Assembly: GCA_037447655.1 (NCBI GenBank)
Contig: JBBHKE010002632.1
Location: 62,001-126,000 of the forward strand
DNA from: Zygnema cylindricum
Taxonomy: Eukaryota; Streptophyta; Zygnematophyceae; Zygnematales; Zygnemataceae
Direction of reading: 5' to 3'
Length of the DNA stretch: 64,000 bases
Below are positions 12,178 through 24,700 of the stretch, piece by piece. A model generated the notes under the pieces. That model searched no databases. It saw only the letters and a program-made list of their open reading frames with translations, and was not told the origin of the DNA. Position 1 is the stretch's first letter; every line of letters begins with the position of its first letter. The translations under genes were made by a program, and so were the position numbers.

Positions 12178-12816
12178 TGTAGGATCTTGAGCAAAAGACA
12201 TTCACTCAAAATAATTCACAAAACATAAATCATTTACATAGCGAAAGCTCATAAAAGACAAGAGGAATATTGAGCCAAAAAGAATTATAAGTGTTCTTGG
12301 CCGAAGCCTCTTTACATCATCTCTCTTCTCTCTCTTCTCTCTTCTCTTTAACTTATCTCTTACTCCAAGATTAATCCTCTATGATTCAATCATATAAGAT
12401 TTAATACTCTGCACAAATACATTGCTGCCTATATACTCGCTACTCCGTATTAAGAGACAACAAGGTATGACAAGCAAAACTTAGCGTAGCGACAAAGTCT
12501 GTCCCTAGGTGACTGTGCACTCTTCAATGAAAGTTCCACGAAGGAAGGCGCACGCGCTTTCTTCCTTCGAAACATCTAACTCCAAACATTGACTTTACAC
12601 TTGTCACTTCACGAACACACCTGCACGCAAATTGAAACACCTGCGCACGAAACAAACAAGTGACGCGAAACGAAATAGAACATTTCGTTCGCGGATATCA
12701 AAAGTACCGTCGCGAAACAACGTAGTACTTTTTGTATGATGACGCGACACTTCGCGTCAAGCACACAAATGTTGGTATGACGTTTCGCGAAATGTCACGA
12801 AAACGACAATAACCCA
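12178..12816 (-). mobile_element. Full copia LTR, shared by two tandem copies
   Basis: On the + strand it begins TGTAGGATCTTG and ends ...ATAACCCA. In element orientation it runs TGGGTTATTGTCG ... GATCCTACA, so it has TG/CA ends, 639 bp. It is bounded by a primer-binding site on one side (12177-12158) and a polypurine tract on the other (AAGAGGGGGA on the element strand, 12821-12830). It therefore serves as 5' LTR for the gag-only copy and 3' LTR for the pol-bearing copy. Confidence 0.7.
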
Positions 12817-12832
12817 ATAATCCCCCTCTTAT
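12817..12832 (-). other. Copia polypurine tract
   Basis: Element strand AAGAGGGGGATTATT lies immediately before the LTR start. Position and composition are those expected for the plus-strand primer of reverse transcription. Confidence 0.6.
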
Positions 12833-12892
12833 TGTCGGAATCACCAAACTCTTCAAAATAATCCAAGTTTTGGTCGCCCCCTCTCAAATACA

Positions 12893-15800
12893 TCATGCGT
12901 AGCTGCTTTCGTCAGCAAAATTTGCTACCTCTTTTTTTGTCAGTACGTAGGAATATATAATCTCGTTCGCCGTAACTAAATCTCTTACAAAATGCCATTG
13001 GATCCTGATGTGTTTCGTCCTCTTGTGAAACACAAGATTTTTCGCCAACGCAATCGAACTCATGCTGTCAAAATAAATCGTCATACAACCAATAGGAATG
13101 CTTAACTCACGTAACATCTCCTTAATCTGAATCGAAGCCTTAGCTACATGACACGCAGCCATATACTCAGATTCTGTGGAACTCAACGCAACTGTAGGTT
13201 ATAGCCTAGAACTCCACAAGATCGCGGCAACTCCAAAAATAAATGCATACCCATTTAAAAACGCAGTTTCCACGTCCATTTGATGGACGTATTTCTTCCC
13301 CATTGCTGCAAGTGCAATAATAATTCGTAGTGAGTCGAACTTCAACACGGGAGCATAAGTCTCCTTAAAATCAATTCCCTCACGTTGTTGGAACCCCTTA
13401 CAAGCAAGTCTCGCCTTGTACTTAATTTTCTCACCCAAAGCTCTAGTTTTGGTCTTAAAGACCCACTTTGCATCAATCGCCTTTTTGCCCTCCGGTAATT
13501 TCACTTCCTCAAAAGTTGGATTATCAACCACCGATTTAAATTATTTCTCCCACGCTGGTTTCCACTTACTCTCCCAGTCGATCGAACTCCTTGCCTCGAC
13601 ATAAGATTGAGGGTCGCAGGTCATATTTTCCGTAAGTGATTGCTACAAAAGAAACTCAGTCTCTTTATGATCGGAAAGAAAATAATGTGAATTCGATGCA
13701 TTTTCCCCTTTTCGATCGTAAGTAAGTTTCTCTGGTTTCTTCCCCTTTGTAATCGGAGAGCTCCTTCTAATATCTTGCTCCTCCTCCTTCTCCTCTTTCT
13801 CTTCCTCGGATTCAATTTCAATTTCCTTCTCACTCAATTTAGAACTCGATTTAGAGCTTTGAGATTTCCGAATGTTCGAAGGCACACGGGAATCCAAATA
13901 TCCGTCACTCTTTCTTTCAAATTCAATTTCAACCTATTTTCCCAATTTCTATTTTTGAGTTTTTGCATTCGGTTCCTCATCGTATTCCAAACCCCTAATG
14001 AACGGATAATTCTTAATTTCACTCTCATAAAAATCCAAATTCTCTTTAAATTTCCCCACGGAATTCATGGCGGATTTGAGATCCTCATGAAAATCCACAT
14101 TCCGAGATTCCTCCACGGTGTGACGAGCCGGATCATAAACTCGGTACAAATTCCCCTTCGCCCTATAACCAACAAAAATTCCCGGCCAACACCTTGGTGC
14201 AAGTTTCTCTTTCCTCTTAATTGATTCCACATAAACTGTTGCATGACATCCCCAAATTCTCAAATGATGAACCCTGGGCACTCTCCCACTCCATAACTCC
14301 TCAGGTGTTTTACTTCCAGAAACCGAAGTGAGTCTTTGGTTTGAAATATAATTCGCTGTAAGAATCGCATTTCCCCACAAAAAAATCTCTGGTCCAGAGC
14401 TATGAACCATCGCACGGACCATTTCTTGTAAGATACGATTCTTCCTCTCGGCCACTCTATTTGACTCCGGAGAATAAGGAGCCGCGAATTGATGCCTTAT
14501 CCCCCACTCCTTACAATACCCCTCAAAAGCAACAAACTCCTCTCCATTGTCCGAACAAATGGACTTAAGCTTCTTATCAATTTGCCTCTCAGCCATTACA
14601 TGCCATTCTTTAAATTTGTCAAATGCATCCGATTTCTTTTTCAATTAATACACCCATGACTTCCAAGAGAAGTCATCAACAATTACCAAAGTATACTTAT
14701 TACCTCCAATTGTCTCGTGTTTAATATGTCCACAAAGATCGATGTGGACAACCTCCAAAGGACTTTGAGCTCGATGCTATGGGATTTCCGAATTTGACGT
14801 CCTTTGCTACATCCTCCGCATCCGTTCACCTTCTCACCGGATGCAAGGTCCAAACCCCTCACCGAAGAATGACGAATCATCTTTTTCAAATTTACCTCGG
14901 ATGTGTGACACATCCGATGATGCCATAAGGTAAGATCACCTTTCAACTCTGAAATTTGATATGAAATTCCCTCGGTGGGAACTTTAGATTTCGGCCTCCT
15001 CCATAAGAGCCGACTATGATTCGCATCCGTTACAACTCCTTCTCCAATTACATTCCCCTTCTCATTCCAAATTTCAATAGATTGATCTCCTCTCGCAAGT
15101 AAGCTTCCACCACTCTTTTGGATTTGTGGAACGCTTAACAAATTAACCGAACCGTCCGGAATATATAGAGTATTTTGTAGACGATACTCCGTCAATCTCT
15201 CTTTCCCATCATTATCCCATGAAAGAAGATCAAGCCGAACCGTGCCAACCGTACCAACCGAAATGACATGGCCGCTTGCAACCGTAGTAAACTTTGGAAC
15301 CGTAAGTTCCCTCATGACATCAAACTAGGTGGCATCCGTGCAAACATGATGAGATGCCCCCATATCAATAATCCACTCTTTCTCCTAATTTCCTCCACTA
15401 CTTACTGAATCAAGGGTAAGATTAAGAACCGGAAACTCATCACCGGTTTCATTACCATAGTCAAAGTAATTTACATTACCGTAACCACGACCACTACCGC
15501 GGCCTCCTCCTCGGCCGCCACCTCGGGCGCCTCTATCACCTCGTCTACCTCCTCTTCCACTTCCGGAATCTCCACTCTTTGCATAACATTGAGAGATCGT
15601 ATGCCCCCACTTACCGCAAAAATTACATTGCTTGTCCTTATCCAAACAAGATGAAGACAAATGTCCAAGCCGGTTACACCTGTAGCATGTCACATTGGAA
15701 AGATCCGAAGGGACCTTCGGTGGACGACCTTGATCCCTCTTGTTGCCTCGCCGCCACCACCACCTCTCGGGCCACCTCCTCTACCACCTCCTCTACCACC

Positions 15801-16040
15801 GGCATAGTTAAGATCCGGGGTTTCGGGAGTAGTAGAGTTGAGAACTCCTCCTCCTCCACTTGAAGAAGCCGATGGAATTCCCTCCGACATTTTGATAAAA
15901 TTGACGGTGAATCCGAAGGTGTTATCCGCTTTCGCTCGTAAAATAACTTTAAGATGCAAAAGCCTCTCCGGTAAAGCATTAAGAAAAACACTTAACTTAT
16001 CCGCATCCAAGATAACTTGGCCATTGTTGATTAATTGCCC
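12893..16040 (-). pseudogene. Ty1/copia gag(partial)-protease-integrase-RT-RNase H, internally deleted
   Basis: Order on the minus strand: Gag C-half with two zinc knuckles (16020-15385, one frameshift near 15760); protease start with altered active site (DMGAS where D-S/T-G is expected) between two stops at about 15390-15310; GAG-pre-integrase (LWHHRMCHTSEVNLKKM) at about 14940-14800; integrase core with SDNGEEF and YSPESNRVAERKNR (14644-13949); acidic linker; RT start (AKWVFKTKTRALG, YKARLACKGFQQREG, FKETYAPVLKFDSLR) at 13531-13260. Here QMDVETAFLNG jumps straight into the RNase H region (GYAFIFG, then SSTESEYMAACHVAK), so most of RT, including the YVDD box, is deleted. RNase H ends at 12893 with KRTKHIRIQWHFVRDLV. 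It is a defective copy in the normal copia gene order. Confidence 0.9.
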
Positions 16041-16270
16041 TTGTCCACTCCAATTTTTTTCATATTGATTTATCCCAACTTAATAAGCTTCTAACGTGTT
16101 TGGGTTACGTTGTTTAAATGTATCTAGGATGATCCGTGCTCTATCTGACTCACTATATTGTGGGGGGGTTTTTATTCCTATATTGCTATCGTCATCTTTT
16201 GAATGAACAATATATTGACAGTTTCCAAATGCGATCCCTCAAACAATACTAGGTAAAATTTGGAAAATTC
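16041..16270 (-). pseudogene. Coding-like relic upstream of the copia junction
   Basis: Where gag homology ends (about 16040), the minus-strand frame continues open, with two stops, through IVHSKDDSNIGIKTPPQY, ESDRARIILDTFKQRNPN and GINQYEKNWSG. This is not the Gag sequence found at the same place in the other copy. It may be the interrupted ORF whose 3' exons lie at 10331-8873, or another element. The family was not recognised. Confidence 0.3.
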
Positions 16271-16474
16271 CCTTACGCCAAAAAAACAATGAAAAAAAAA
16301 CAAATTATGAAGAAGAAAAAATAAATAAACAGAATAAGAAAAAAATAATAAGAAAAACCTTTAAAAAAAATTCATTCAAAAGAAAGGAGTAGAAAGAAAA
16401 ACAAGTGTAGGAATAAAAAATGATGAAATAAAAAAAAGAAAAAAAAAGGAAAAAAAACAAAAACGAAATAGAAA

Positions 16475-16602
16475 ACTGTAAGATTTAGGGTTAGGTTGTA
16501 GGAGTTAGGGTTAGGCTGTAAGATTTAGGGTTAGGCTGTAAGATTTAGGGTTACGTTGTAGGATTTAGGGTAAGGCTGAGGATTTGGGGTTACGCTCTAA
16601 GA
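16475..16602 (+). repeat. Interstitial telomere-like tandem repeat
   Basis: Five to six copies of a unit of about 20 bp, GTAAGATTTAGGGTTAGGCT, with small variations. Every unit contains TTTAGGG, the plant/green-algal telomere heptamer, followed by TTAGG. It lies in non-coding DNA next to an A-rich stretch at 16280-16470. Confidence 0.75.
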
Positions 16603-18420
16603 ATAAGCTCGTTTTAACACCAGATACGTTAAAACGTAAATCAAAACCTATGGTTAAAGCGTAGGTAATAGATAGATTAACGTACGTTCTTTTTTAATTA
16701 CGTTTCAAAACAATACAATTTGAAACGTAATGATTTGCGCTACATACTGAGAAAAAGTTGGTTCATTTTAGATCGTACGAAATTCGCGCGGAGAGTTAAT
16801 GTACATTGAAGTGTACGTAGCGTACGGAATTTGTGCGAAGAGATAATTTACATTGGAGAGTACGAGATTGAATATTACCACATACGGACATCAGCGAGAA
16901 GAGTAAATTTTCATTTAAAATTACGGAATTTCACTTTCGACGGTACGCAGATAGACAAATAGCGTCACATTTTGGAGAAAGGGTGAAGTTCCATTGGATC
17001 AAAAGTGAGGTTGTTTACATAAATTCAGACCTCTCCGTACTACGCCGTACTTCTTATTATTTTCTTTAACGGAAACAACATTACAAAAAATCTTGCCAAT
17101 ATTCTCTAAAATTATGGGAGTTAACAATGACCGCTGGATGTTTTTTAGCGAAGCATTCGCTCTGAAATTTTTTGTAAATTGTGATGTACCAAGCAAGGTA
17201 CATCACAAATTAGATTTTTTTTTTATCCATGACATGTTGGATAATGAGCATACGTGTCAAGATGGCAACCAACGGAAATCAAAAAAATTTGCACACGATA
17301 TGCTGGTGTGAAAAGTTTGTTTTGTGCGTGCGTGTTGTTTCGTGCGTACACAATGTTTCTTGGGTACAGTACGCTACTCTAATGCTATCTTGATTTACTG
17401 TGGAGGTTCGAATTGATTTGGGAATTGTGGGAGTTATGGTACTAATTGTTTTGGGATGTACGTTATTGTTTGAGTGGCGCGAACATAGCGTAAGGAAAGG
17501 TACACAATATGTAAATGTACGGCGGATCGCGAAGCTATCCGATCTGGAATGTTTTTGAAGAAGTACGCCGCCGGTACGGACTAATTTGGATGGAGTGATG
17601 TCATTTCGCCAAGAGGATTTTGGTGATTATGCTTCACGACATCAAGGGTGTCGAATAAGAGCTATGGACGGCGACGACGTCAGTTTGGTGAAGGACGCGA
17701 AATCGCGTCCATCACATGATATTTATTTTGGACGGTCTAGATTCGTTTGACGGAATTCGTAAGACTTGTAAATATTTAGCAATGTTTTGTCCTGTGTATT
17801 AATTATTAGTGTAGATCTCAGGTACACTCACATTAATTGACGTAGTTGATTGATTACGTACGGCTGGTATGCCTCCGTACAGTTAGTAGTAAAGTGTAGT
17901 GTATATTTGTAGGACTTAGTCATTTTTAGACTAAGGAACTTTTGGACAGAAACTGTTTCTACTCCTTTTTGGGAATTTCATCTGAGAATTACTCTCACTT
18001 GTATTGGCAGAATTATCTGAAATTTTGCATGTGTGTTCCTCCTTGTACTGGAAATATTGTGGCAAATTTTCAGACCTATTGTGTTTCTAGTTTGCTTGGG
18101 GCTTCATTGTGAAGTTGGTCAGATTTATCAAAGTTCTGGCAGACTGTTTTTTTGCAACTTTGACTGGGTGATGTGGGAATTATGGCTGGTATATTTATAT
18201 GAGAATTTGTGGGAATACTAAGTGGCTTAGAAACTATGTGATTGTGTAGTTTCAGCTTGGTTTGTTAATTCAGTAGAATTCTGAGTGGAATCATAGTAGG
18301 CTGTTTTGGGGTAGTCTGTGTTCCTTCCCAGGGTACATTCATGGGTGAAAATGGCTATGAACAACACGATATACCCATTCAAAAATCCAACAAAAATTAC
18401 AAACAAAACGTCGTAACGCA
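16603..18420. other. Non-coding stretch, probably DCP2 intron 4 or downstream
   Basis: No exon was recognised on either strand, in particular none matching the next DCP2 segment expected after exon 4. There is moderate G+T-rich sequence at 17300-18250 with no repeat partner in the window. Confidence 0.4.
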
Positions 18421-18424
18421 CTTT

Positions 18425-18545
18425 AGTCACGCTATTTCTTTTGGCGCCAGTTCGTCACACTATTTTTGTAAGCGCCCATTCGTCACACTATTTTTGTAAG
18501 CGCCCATTCGTCACACTATTTCTGGCAACGCTCATTCGTCACGCA
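18425..18545 (+). repeat. 28-bp tandem repeat, about four copies
   Basis: The unit is CGCCCATTCGTCACACTATT plus TTTGTAAG, repeated about four times with the outer copies diverged (GGCGCCAGTTCGTCACAC; CGCTCATTCGTCACGC). It lies about 170 bp beyond the DCP2 exon 4 donor, so it is probably intronic. Confidence 0.8.
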
Positions 18546-18714
18546 AAAAAACATAAACCTTAAAAAAATGAGGTGGCATCTGACAAGGCGTATTTAGAAA
18601 AGCTATGTAGCAAAAAAAATAGTACTGCTCTGGAAAAATAGAGACAACTCAACAGATGATACTCTAAAAGTCATGAAAGTAAAAATAGAAAAAGAAAAAA
18701 AAAAAACAACTTAC

Positions 18715-21700
18715 CTCTCGAATAGCACATTTATCGTCTTCCTCATCTTTGTTTTTTTTTCCTTTCGGGAAACCCCAACTGGCTCCCGCTTTCCATCCCT
18801 TCACCAAAAGACACTGAACCCCACCTCCAAAAAAGCTTGTAAATATATATATAAAAACGACTTATAAAACATCAGTGAAATAAAAGATAGAGTAATCATT
18901 ACCAATTAAGTTGCTCGGCTTTAAATTCCATTGACTACTCCACATTATACTATACCATGTAATGAATGGCTTAGTACCGCTTAATTGTACTGATCGCTCA
19001 TGTAAGAGTACAGAAATTGCAATATGACAAACCGTTCAATAAAATATACCGACTACTGTAAGCAAACCAAGGAGTCCACAATATGAACGCTTTGCCCACT
19101 TACTACTAAAGCAAATAGCATAACTTTGCTCCAAAAGTATAAAAACGCCAACGACATTCTTTACATACCATATCACGATTTTAGGAATCATGATGAGTAA
19201 TTAGTATAATAATGTGATGTTTAAATTTGAAAGCAATGAGTCCACTACACCATGTATCATTATTAGGGTTAATAACACTATGCAGTGCCCCAAAAATTAG
19301 CCCTTGAACCTATAATAGTATTTATTAACTACTATTTAATAGTATTAATGAAAACTATTTTTAAAGTTCCGGAAAGTTTGTGTCAATCCATAAAGATTTG
19401 TCCGTTCTGGTGCAAAATTTGTCATTGTGACATCATATAACGACCGAGAAACCATGCAAAGTTCACAGTTCCATTTTCAGTCGAGCGAATAACCTGGACA
19501 AAAACCTACCAAGAAATATGAACACTACAAAATATAAATGTGTGACCTGAAAATTAACACTATTTAACGTCTTTTCGTCAAAATATTGTACATATTTACG
19601 CTATTTTGACTCCCTTAGTGAATAAGCATAAACATTTACATTAACATGCAGGGGTCTTATAAACGTAACTTATTTCGCATACAAAATCAGTAAACAATGT
19701 GGCCATGTTCTAGCGTCGAGTTAAACGTGATTTTTACGATTTTTCTGCAAGCACACACCACGTGGATATCGCAGATAACATTTTCGTGTTTCTGAGGCTC
19801 CAATACTATCCACATCGACAAAATTTATATACTCGTTTTACTTCACATTCCATTTACACTATTTTTCCAACTAGAACTGATAAGTCGGGTTGGGGTTTAC
19901 ACGAAAGGTAACAAATAAAGTGTAAAAGTAACTTTATGTGTTAGAAATGAACAATTGGTGGTAAAAGACCATAATGCGCTGACATAATGTATGTCATATT
20001 ATATGAAAATATATCTTATGACACAGACCTGATTGGGTTAGCATCACTTCTGACAGATTGTGTGGCTTGCACCTAAATTAGCATTAACGCCACACAAAAT
20101 AAAGTTACTTCATTTTAAAGAATATTTATACCCAGTAACACTAAAACATATTTTCCTTTATAACATGTATTTATGAATACAATAAAAACAAAAAGTGGAA
20201 AGATACTTAAAACTTCAATTCAGCACTGACTTAGGCTAGCAACTGCATAACATAAACAATACCCGGATAGAAGCAGTCCAAAAAGGTGTGTATTTGACGA
20301 GGTTAAGTTTAATTTACGGAAGCTATTGGATGTCCAAGCAAAATTCACTAGTTGGAGAAAAAAACAAAAAGACGACTGGCCCAGTACAACATGAGCGGCA
20401 CTACACCGCGAATCGTAATTAGAGTAAATTACTCTAATTCGGTCGCTCAAAATTTCGACTCTATGACATCAAATAGAGTAAATGATTCTATTTTTTTCAT
20501 TATTCTAATTTAAGTAAGGTTTAATTGGCGTAAAAAATTGTAATATAGGTTCGTTTTAAATAGTGTGGAGTACGGACAACGTCTGACCGTGAAAAATTGT
20601 AGTTTTTAAGTGAAAAGGTACATTTTGATGATTTAAAAGAGTCACTTTTGCACGTGAAATCGCAATAAACAAAAAGACTAAATCACATCGGAAAAAGCCG
20701 TTTGCATCCATGTCGTCCGTCGACAGCATCGTCGTCATTGTGTACATTTACCTTAATATCCATGCTAAAATTTTATAGTACAACGACAAAAATACGTGTT
20801 TGCCTTTATTTCCGTAACAAGTTTGTAACAGTTGTTCGACGTTTCGCGTATTCATTTAAAATAGGGAACTTAGCACCAATTTCATAAAAAATGTATTATA
20901 ATATAGGATCGCGCCTGTTTTAGAGTAAATATTAATTATAAGAAAACCCGACTTACCAAAATGACCCTTGAAAGGAGTAACTTTTAACTGTAATATGGGT
21001 TTCTAACCATGATGGCACATGAAATAGAGTAACCATATTGACAAAAATATAATAAATTTACAACATTTGGTGTGGGTGATATATGTCGTGAGGTATCGCC
21101 AAATGCGGGCTGACCTCACAAAATGTAATATTCATGGACCAATCAAAATCACTCTTTCTTTGTCTAATCACAACCGGTCTTTTTTTTTGTTTGTTCACTT
21201 TGGAATTTGATAACCACCGCCATCTTGACTGCGCCGCCATCCGGAAATTCTCTCCAGTTTTTCAGCAAAGATCAATGAAAGTCACGCTTACTTTTTCACC
21301 ACCATGGATCGTACGTCGCCCACGTCATCTCTTTCTTGCTATCTGCTTAATTTCTTAGGGTGGTTATATTTTAAGGGTTTTGTTGTTCGAAATGGCGAAG
21401 AATTTACTTCCAGCGAACTCCACCAATGATGACGAGGCAAGATCCTCCTCTCTTAATGCAGTGGTCGAATATGATATGTCAGAAGTAACAGCCAAAAATA
21501 GAAGGGAAGACAACGAAGGAAACTGGAAAAATATCAAAACACAAAATTGGGAAAGAAAACTTAAAAGACAAAACAGAGTTATTTGTCTAATTATCTGTCT
21601 AATTATCTGGGTAATTTTTTGTCTATTTTAACCTATCTAATTCTCTATCTAATCTAATTTACTATATACTCTAATTATCTATCTAATCTCGTTTCTAATC

Positions 21701-24700
21701 TAATCTAATTATCTGTCTATTTATCTGTCAAATTATCTGTCCAATTATGTGTAAAATTATCTAATCTAATTATCCAATCTAATAATCTGTCTAATTACTT
21801 GTGTAATTATCTCTTTAATTATCTGTCCAATTATCTGTCAATTTATCTAATCAATTTCGTGTTTCTGAGGCTCCAATACTATCCACATCGACAAAATTTA
21901 TATACTCGTTTTACTTCACATTCCATTTACACTATTTTTCCAACTAGAACTGATAAGTCGGGTTGGGGTTTACACGAAAGGTAACAAATAAAGTGTAAAA
22001 GTAACTTTATGTGTTAGAAATGAACAATTGGTGGTAAAAGACCATAATGCGCTGACATAATGTATGTCATATTATATGAAAATATATCTTATGACACAGA
22101 CCTGATTGGGTTAGCATCACTTCTGACAGATTGTGTGGCTTGCACCTAAATTAGCATTAACGCCACACAAAATAAAGTTACTTCATTTTAAAGAATATTT
22201 ATACCCAGTAACACTAAAACATATTTTCCTTTATAACATGTATTTATGAATACAATAAAAACAAAAAGTGGAAAGATACTTAAAACTTCAATTCAGCACT
22301 GACTTAGGCTAGCAACTGCATAACATAAACAATACCCGGATAGAAGCAGTCCAAAAAGGTGTGTATTTGACGAGGTTAAGTTTAATTTACGGAAGCTATT
22401 GGATGTCCAAGCAAAATTCACTAGTTGGAGAAAAAAACAAAAAGACGACTGGCCCAGTACAACATGAGCGGCACTACACCGCGAATCGTAATTAGAGTAA
22501 ATTACTCTAATTCGGTCGCTCAAAATTTCGACTCTATGACATCAAATAGAGTAAATGATTCTATTTTTTTCATTATTCTAATTTAGGTAAGTTTAATTAG
22601 CGTAAAAAATTGTAATATAGGTTCGTTTTAAATAATGTGGAGTACAGACGACGTTCGACCATGCAAAATTGTACACCGCGAATCGTTATTAGTGTCAAAG
22701 TCACTAATTTGGGTTTTTAAAATTTTAATTTTTTTCCGAAGTTAGTATACATGATTTTCGAAAATAAAATAGCAACGCTATTTAAGGACGTGGACCATAA
22801 TCTGCCACGTCTCTCGCACTAAATTAGAATCAATAACACTAATTTTTTTTTTACGCTATTCAAACTTTGACACTAATAACGATTCGCCGTGTACTTTTTT
22901 AAGTAAAAAGGTACAAATAATGATTTAAAAGAATCGTGCTCGCACGTGAAATCGCACTAAACGAAAAATCAATCACATCAAAAAAAAACTGTTCGCATAA
23001 CTCTCGTCCGTCGACAGCATCGTCGTCAGAGTGAACATTAACTGACATTCAGCGCGACAAATAATACTAACGTCATACTGACGTCAAAACTATACGGACT
23101 GACAGATTTTGTACGTCTACGTAATTTAGTGTTCATAACTTCAGCGCGGATAATTATTGCCGACATAACCCAATATAGAGTACTTAAATAAATTAGAGTA
23201 AACTTCCTCTGTGAAAAAGTTCTATCACATAAATTAGAGTTCATTACTCTAATTGTTTTTTTTTGTTTTTTTACTCTAATTTTTTCATTACTCTAAATAC
23301 GATTCGCAGTGTACAGATTTTTTACATTCAATAATTTTGCTTTTCTGCTGAGCATAAAAGAACGGTTGGTAAAAGTACATCGTGCAAAATATTTTAATGA
23401 AAATGGAAAATGGTCATAGTAGTCAATATGATCCAGGAAAAAGAAAATAGAGGATTAAAAAAAAATGGAACAGAATCGAAAAAAAAAAACAAGGATAAAT
23501 CTTTCATACCTTATCACAAGTCTCGTTCAATATAATCGCACCCGTAGTAGGCACCTGAAACTTATACGATGTAAAATCCTTAAATATATTATCTACTTGG
23601 CTAATATAAGGTTGAAGGCTCGCACATTTTTGAAACACTTCGAAACTGGTTAAGGAAGCGTGAAAAACATATCTGATTGGTCCTTGAAAGGATTAGGCCA
23701 TGAACTCTCATCCTTTCCAGCCTTTCCCCTCCCCCCCCCTCACTCTTCCCTTTCCTCCCTCCCCTCCTGTCTCCCACATCCTCACCCTCACCCTCTTCCC
23801 CCTCTCTCCCATATTTCCAAATGCTAGTAAACATTCGGCTGAACAGATAATGCGTTAAATTCTCTGAGACTAAAATTTTAAAGACAAATATCTTCTCTCC
23901 CCTCTTCCCTCTCCCCACCCCCTCCCACCTCACCCTCTTCTCTTTCAATTTTCAGTTTCCAGTGAAATCAGAAACATTCAAAAGGATTGAAAGGATACTT
24001 AAAGCACTGAATTCTCTAAGATTGAAAGATTTGAGGGATGAATCTTGTTCTCGAGTGTTATCTTCGTAGAACCAGTGAGCTTGTTCTATGAGGAACAAAA
24101 TCCGTTCAAATGATTGAAGTTCCTCTAGTGGAACATTAAGTACAAACCGGCTGCCCAAAAAAAAAAAAAAAAGAGGGGCATGAGGAAGGGATGAAAAAGA
24201 TAACAAGGAAAATAAAAAGAAAATGGGCGAAAGTGAACAGTATATTACTAATTATAGAACAAACGACAAAGGCTTGCAGACATGAGTTAGTGTGTAATGT
24301 CAGTTTTTCAAAAAAATTGCAAGTATTTGAGTTTTTTGGGATCTGGGATGTCTTTAAAATGAAATCTAAGAAAAGAATGTATGAACATTCTAAAACAGTC
24401 AAAATTATCAAAATGATCGAAGTACAGATGCTATTACAAAAAGAAGATATGCTTGAAACATGAAAAAGATAAAATAAAAACAAAAATCATAATCAGGGGA
24501 AAGAGACTGAGAAGGAGAGAAAAAGGAAAGGGAGAAAAAAAAAGAGGCTGAAAAGGCAAGTAGAGAGAGAAATGGAGGGACGGGAAAGGAAAGATATAAT
24601 GGGGCAGAGAAGGGGACAGAAGAGAGGAGATGAGGGATGCAAACATAAAAGAGGCCAGATGCACGGAGGAAAAAAGAGAAGACCGAGAGTTAGTTTCAGG

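Noticed and set aside
20220-20450. 76-codon ORF duplicated at 22293-22523
   Set aside because: Identical because it lies in the direct duplication; it overlaps a transposon end and has no recognisable domain.
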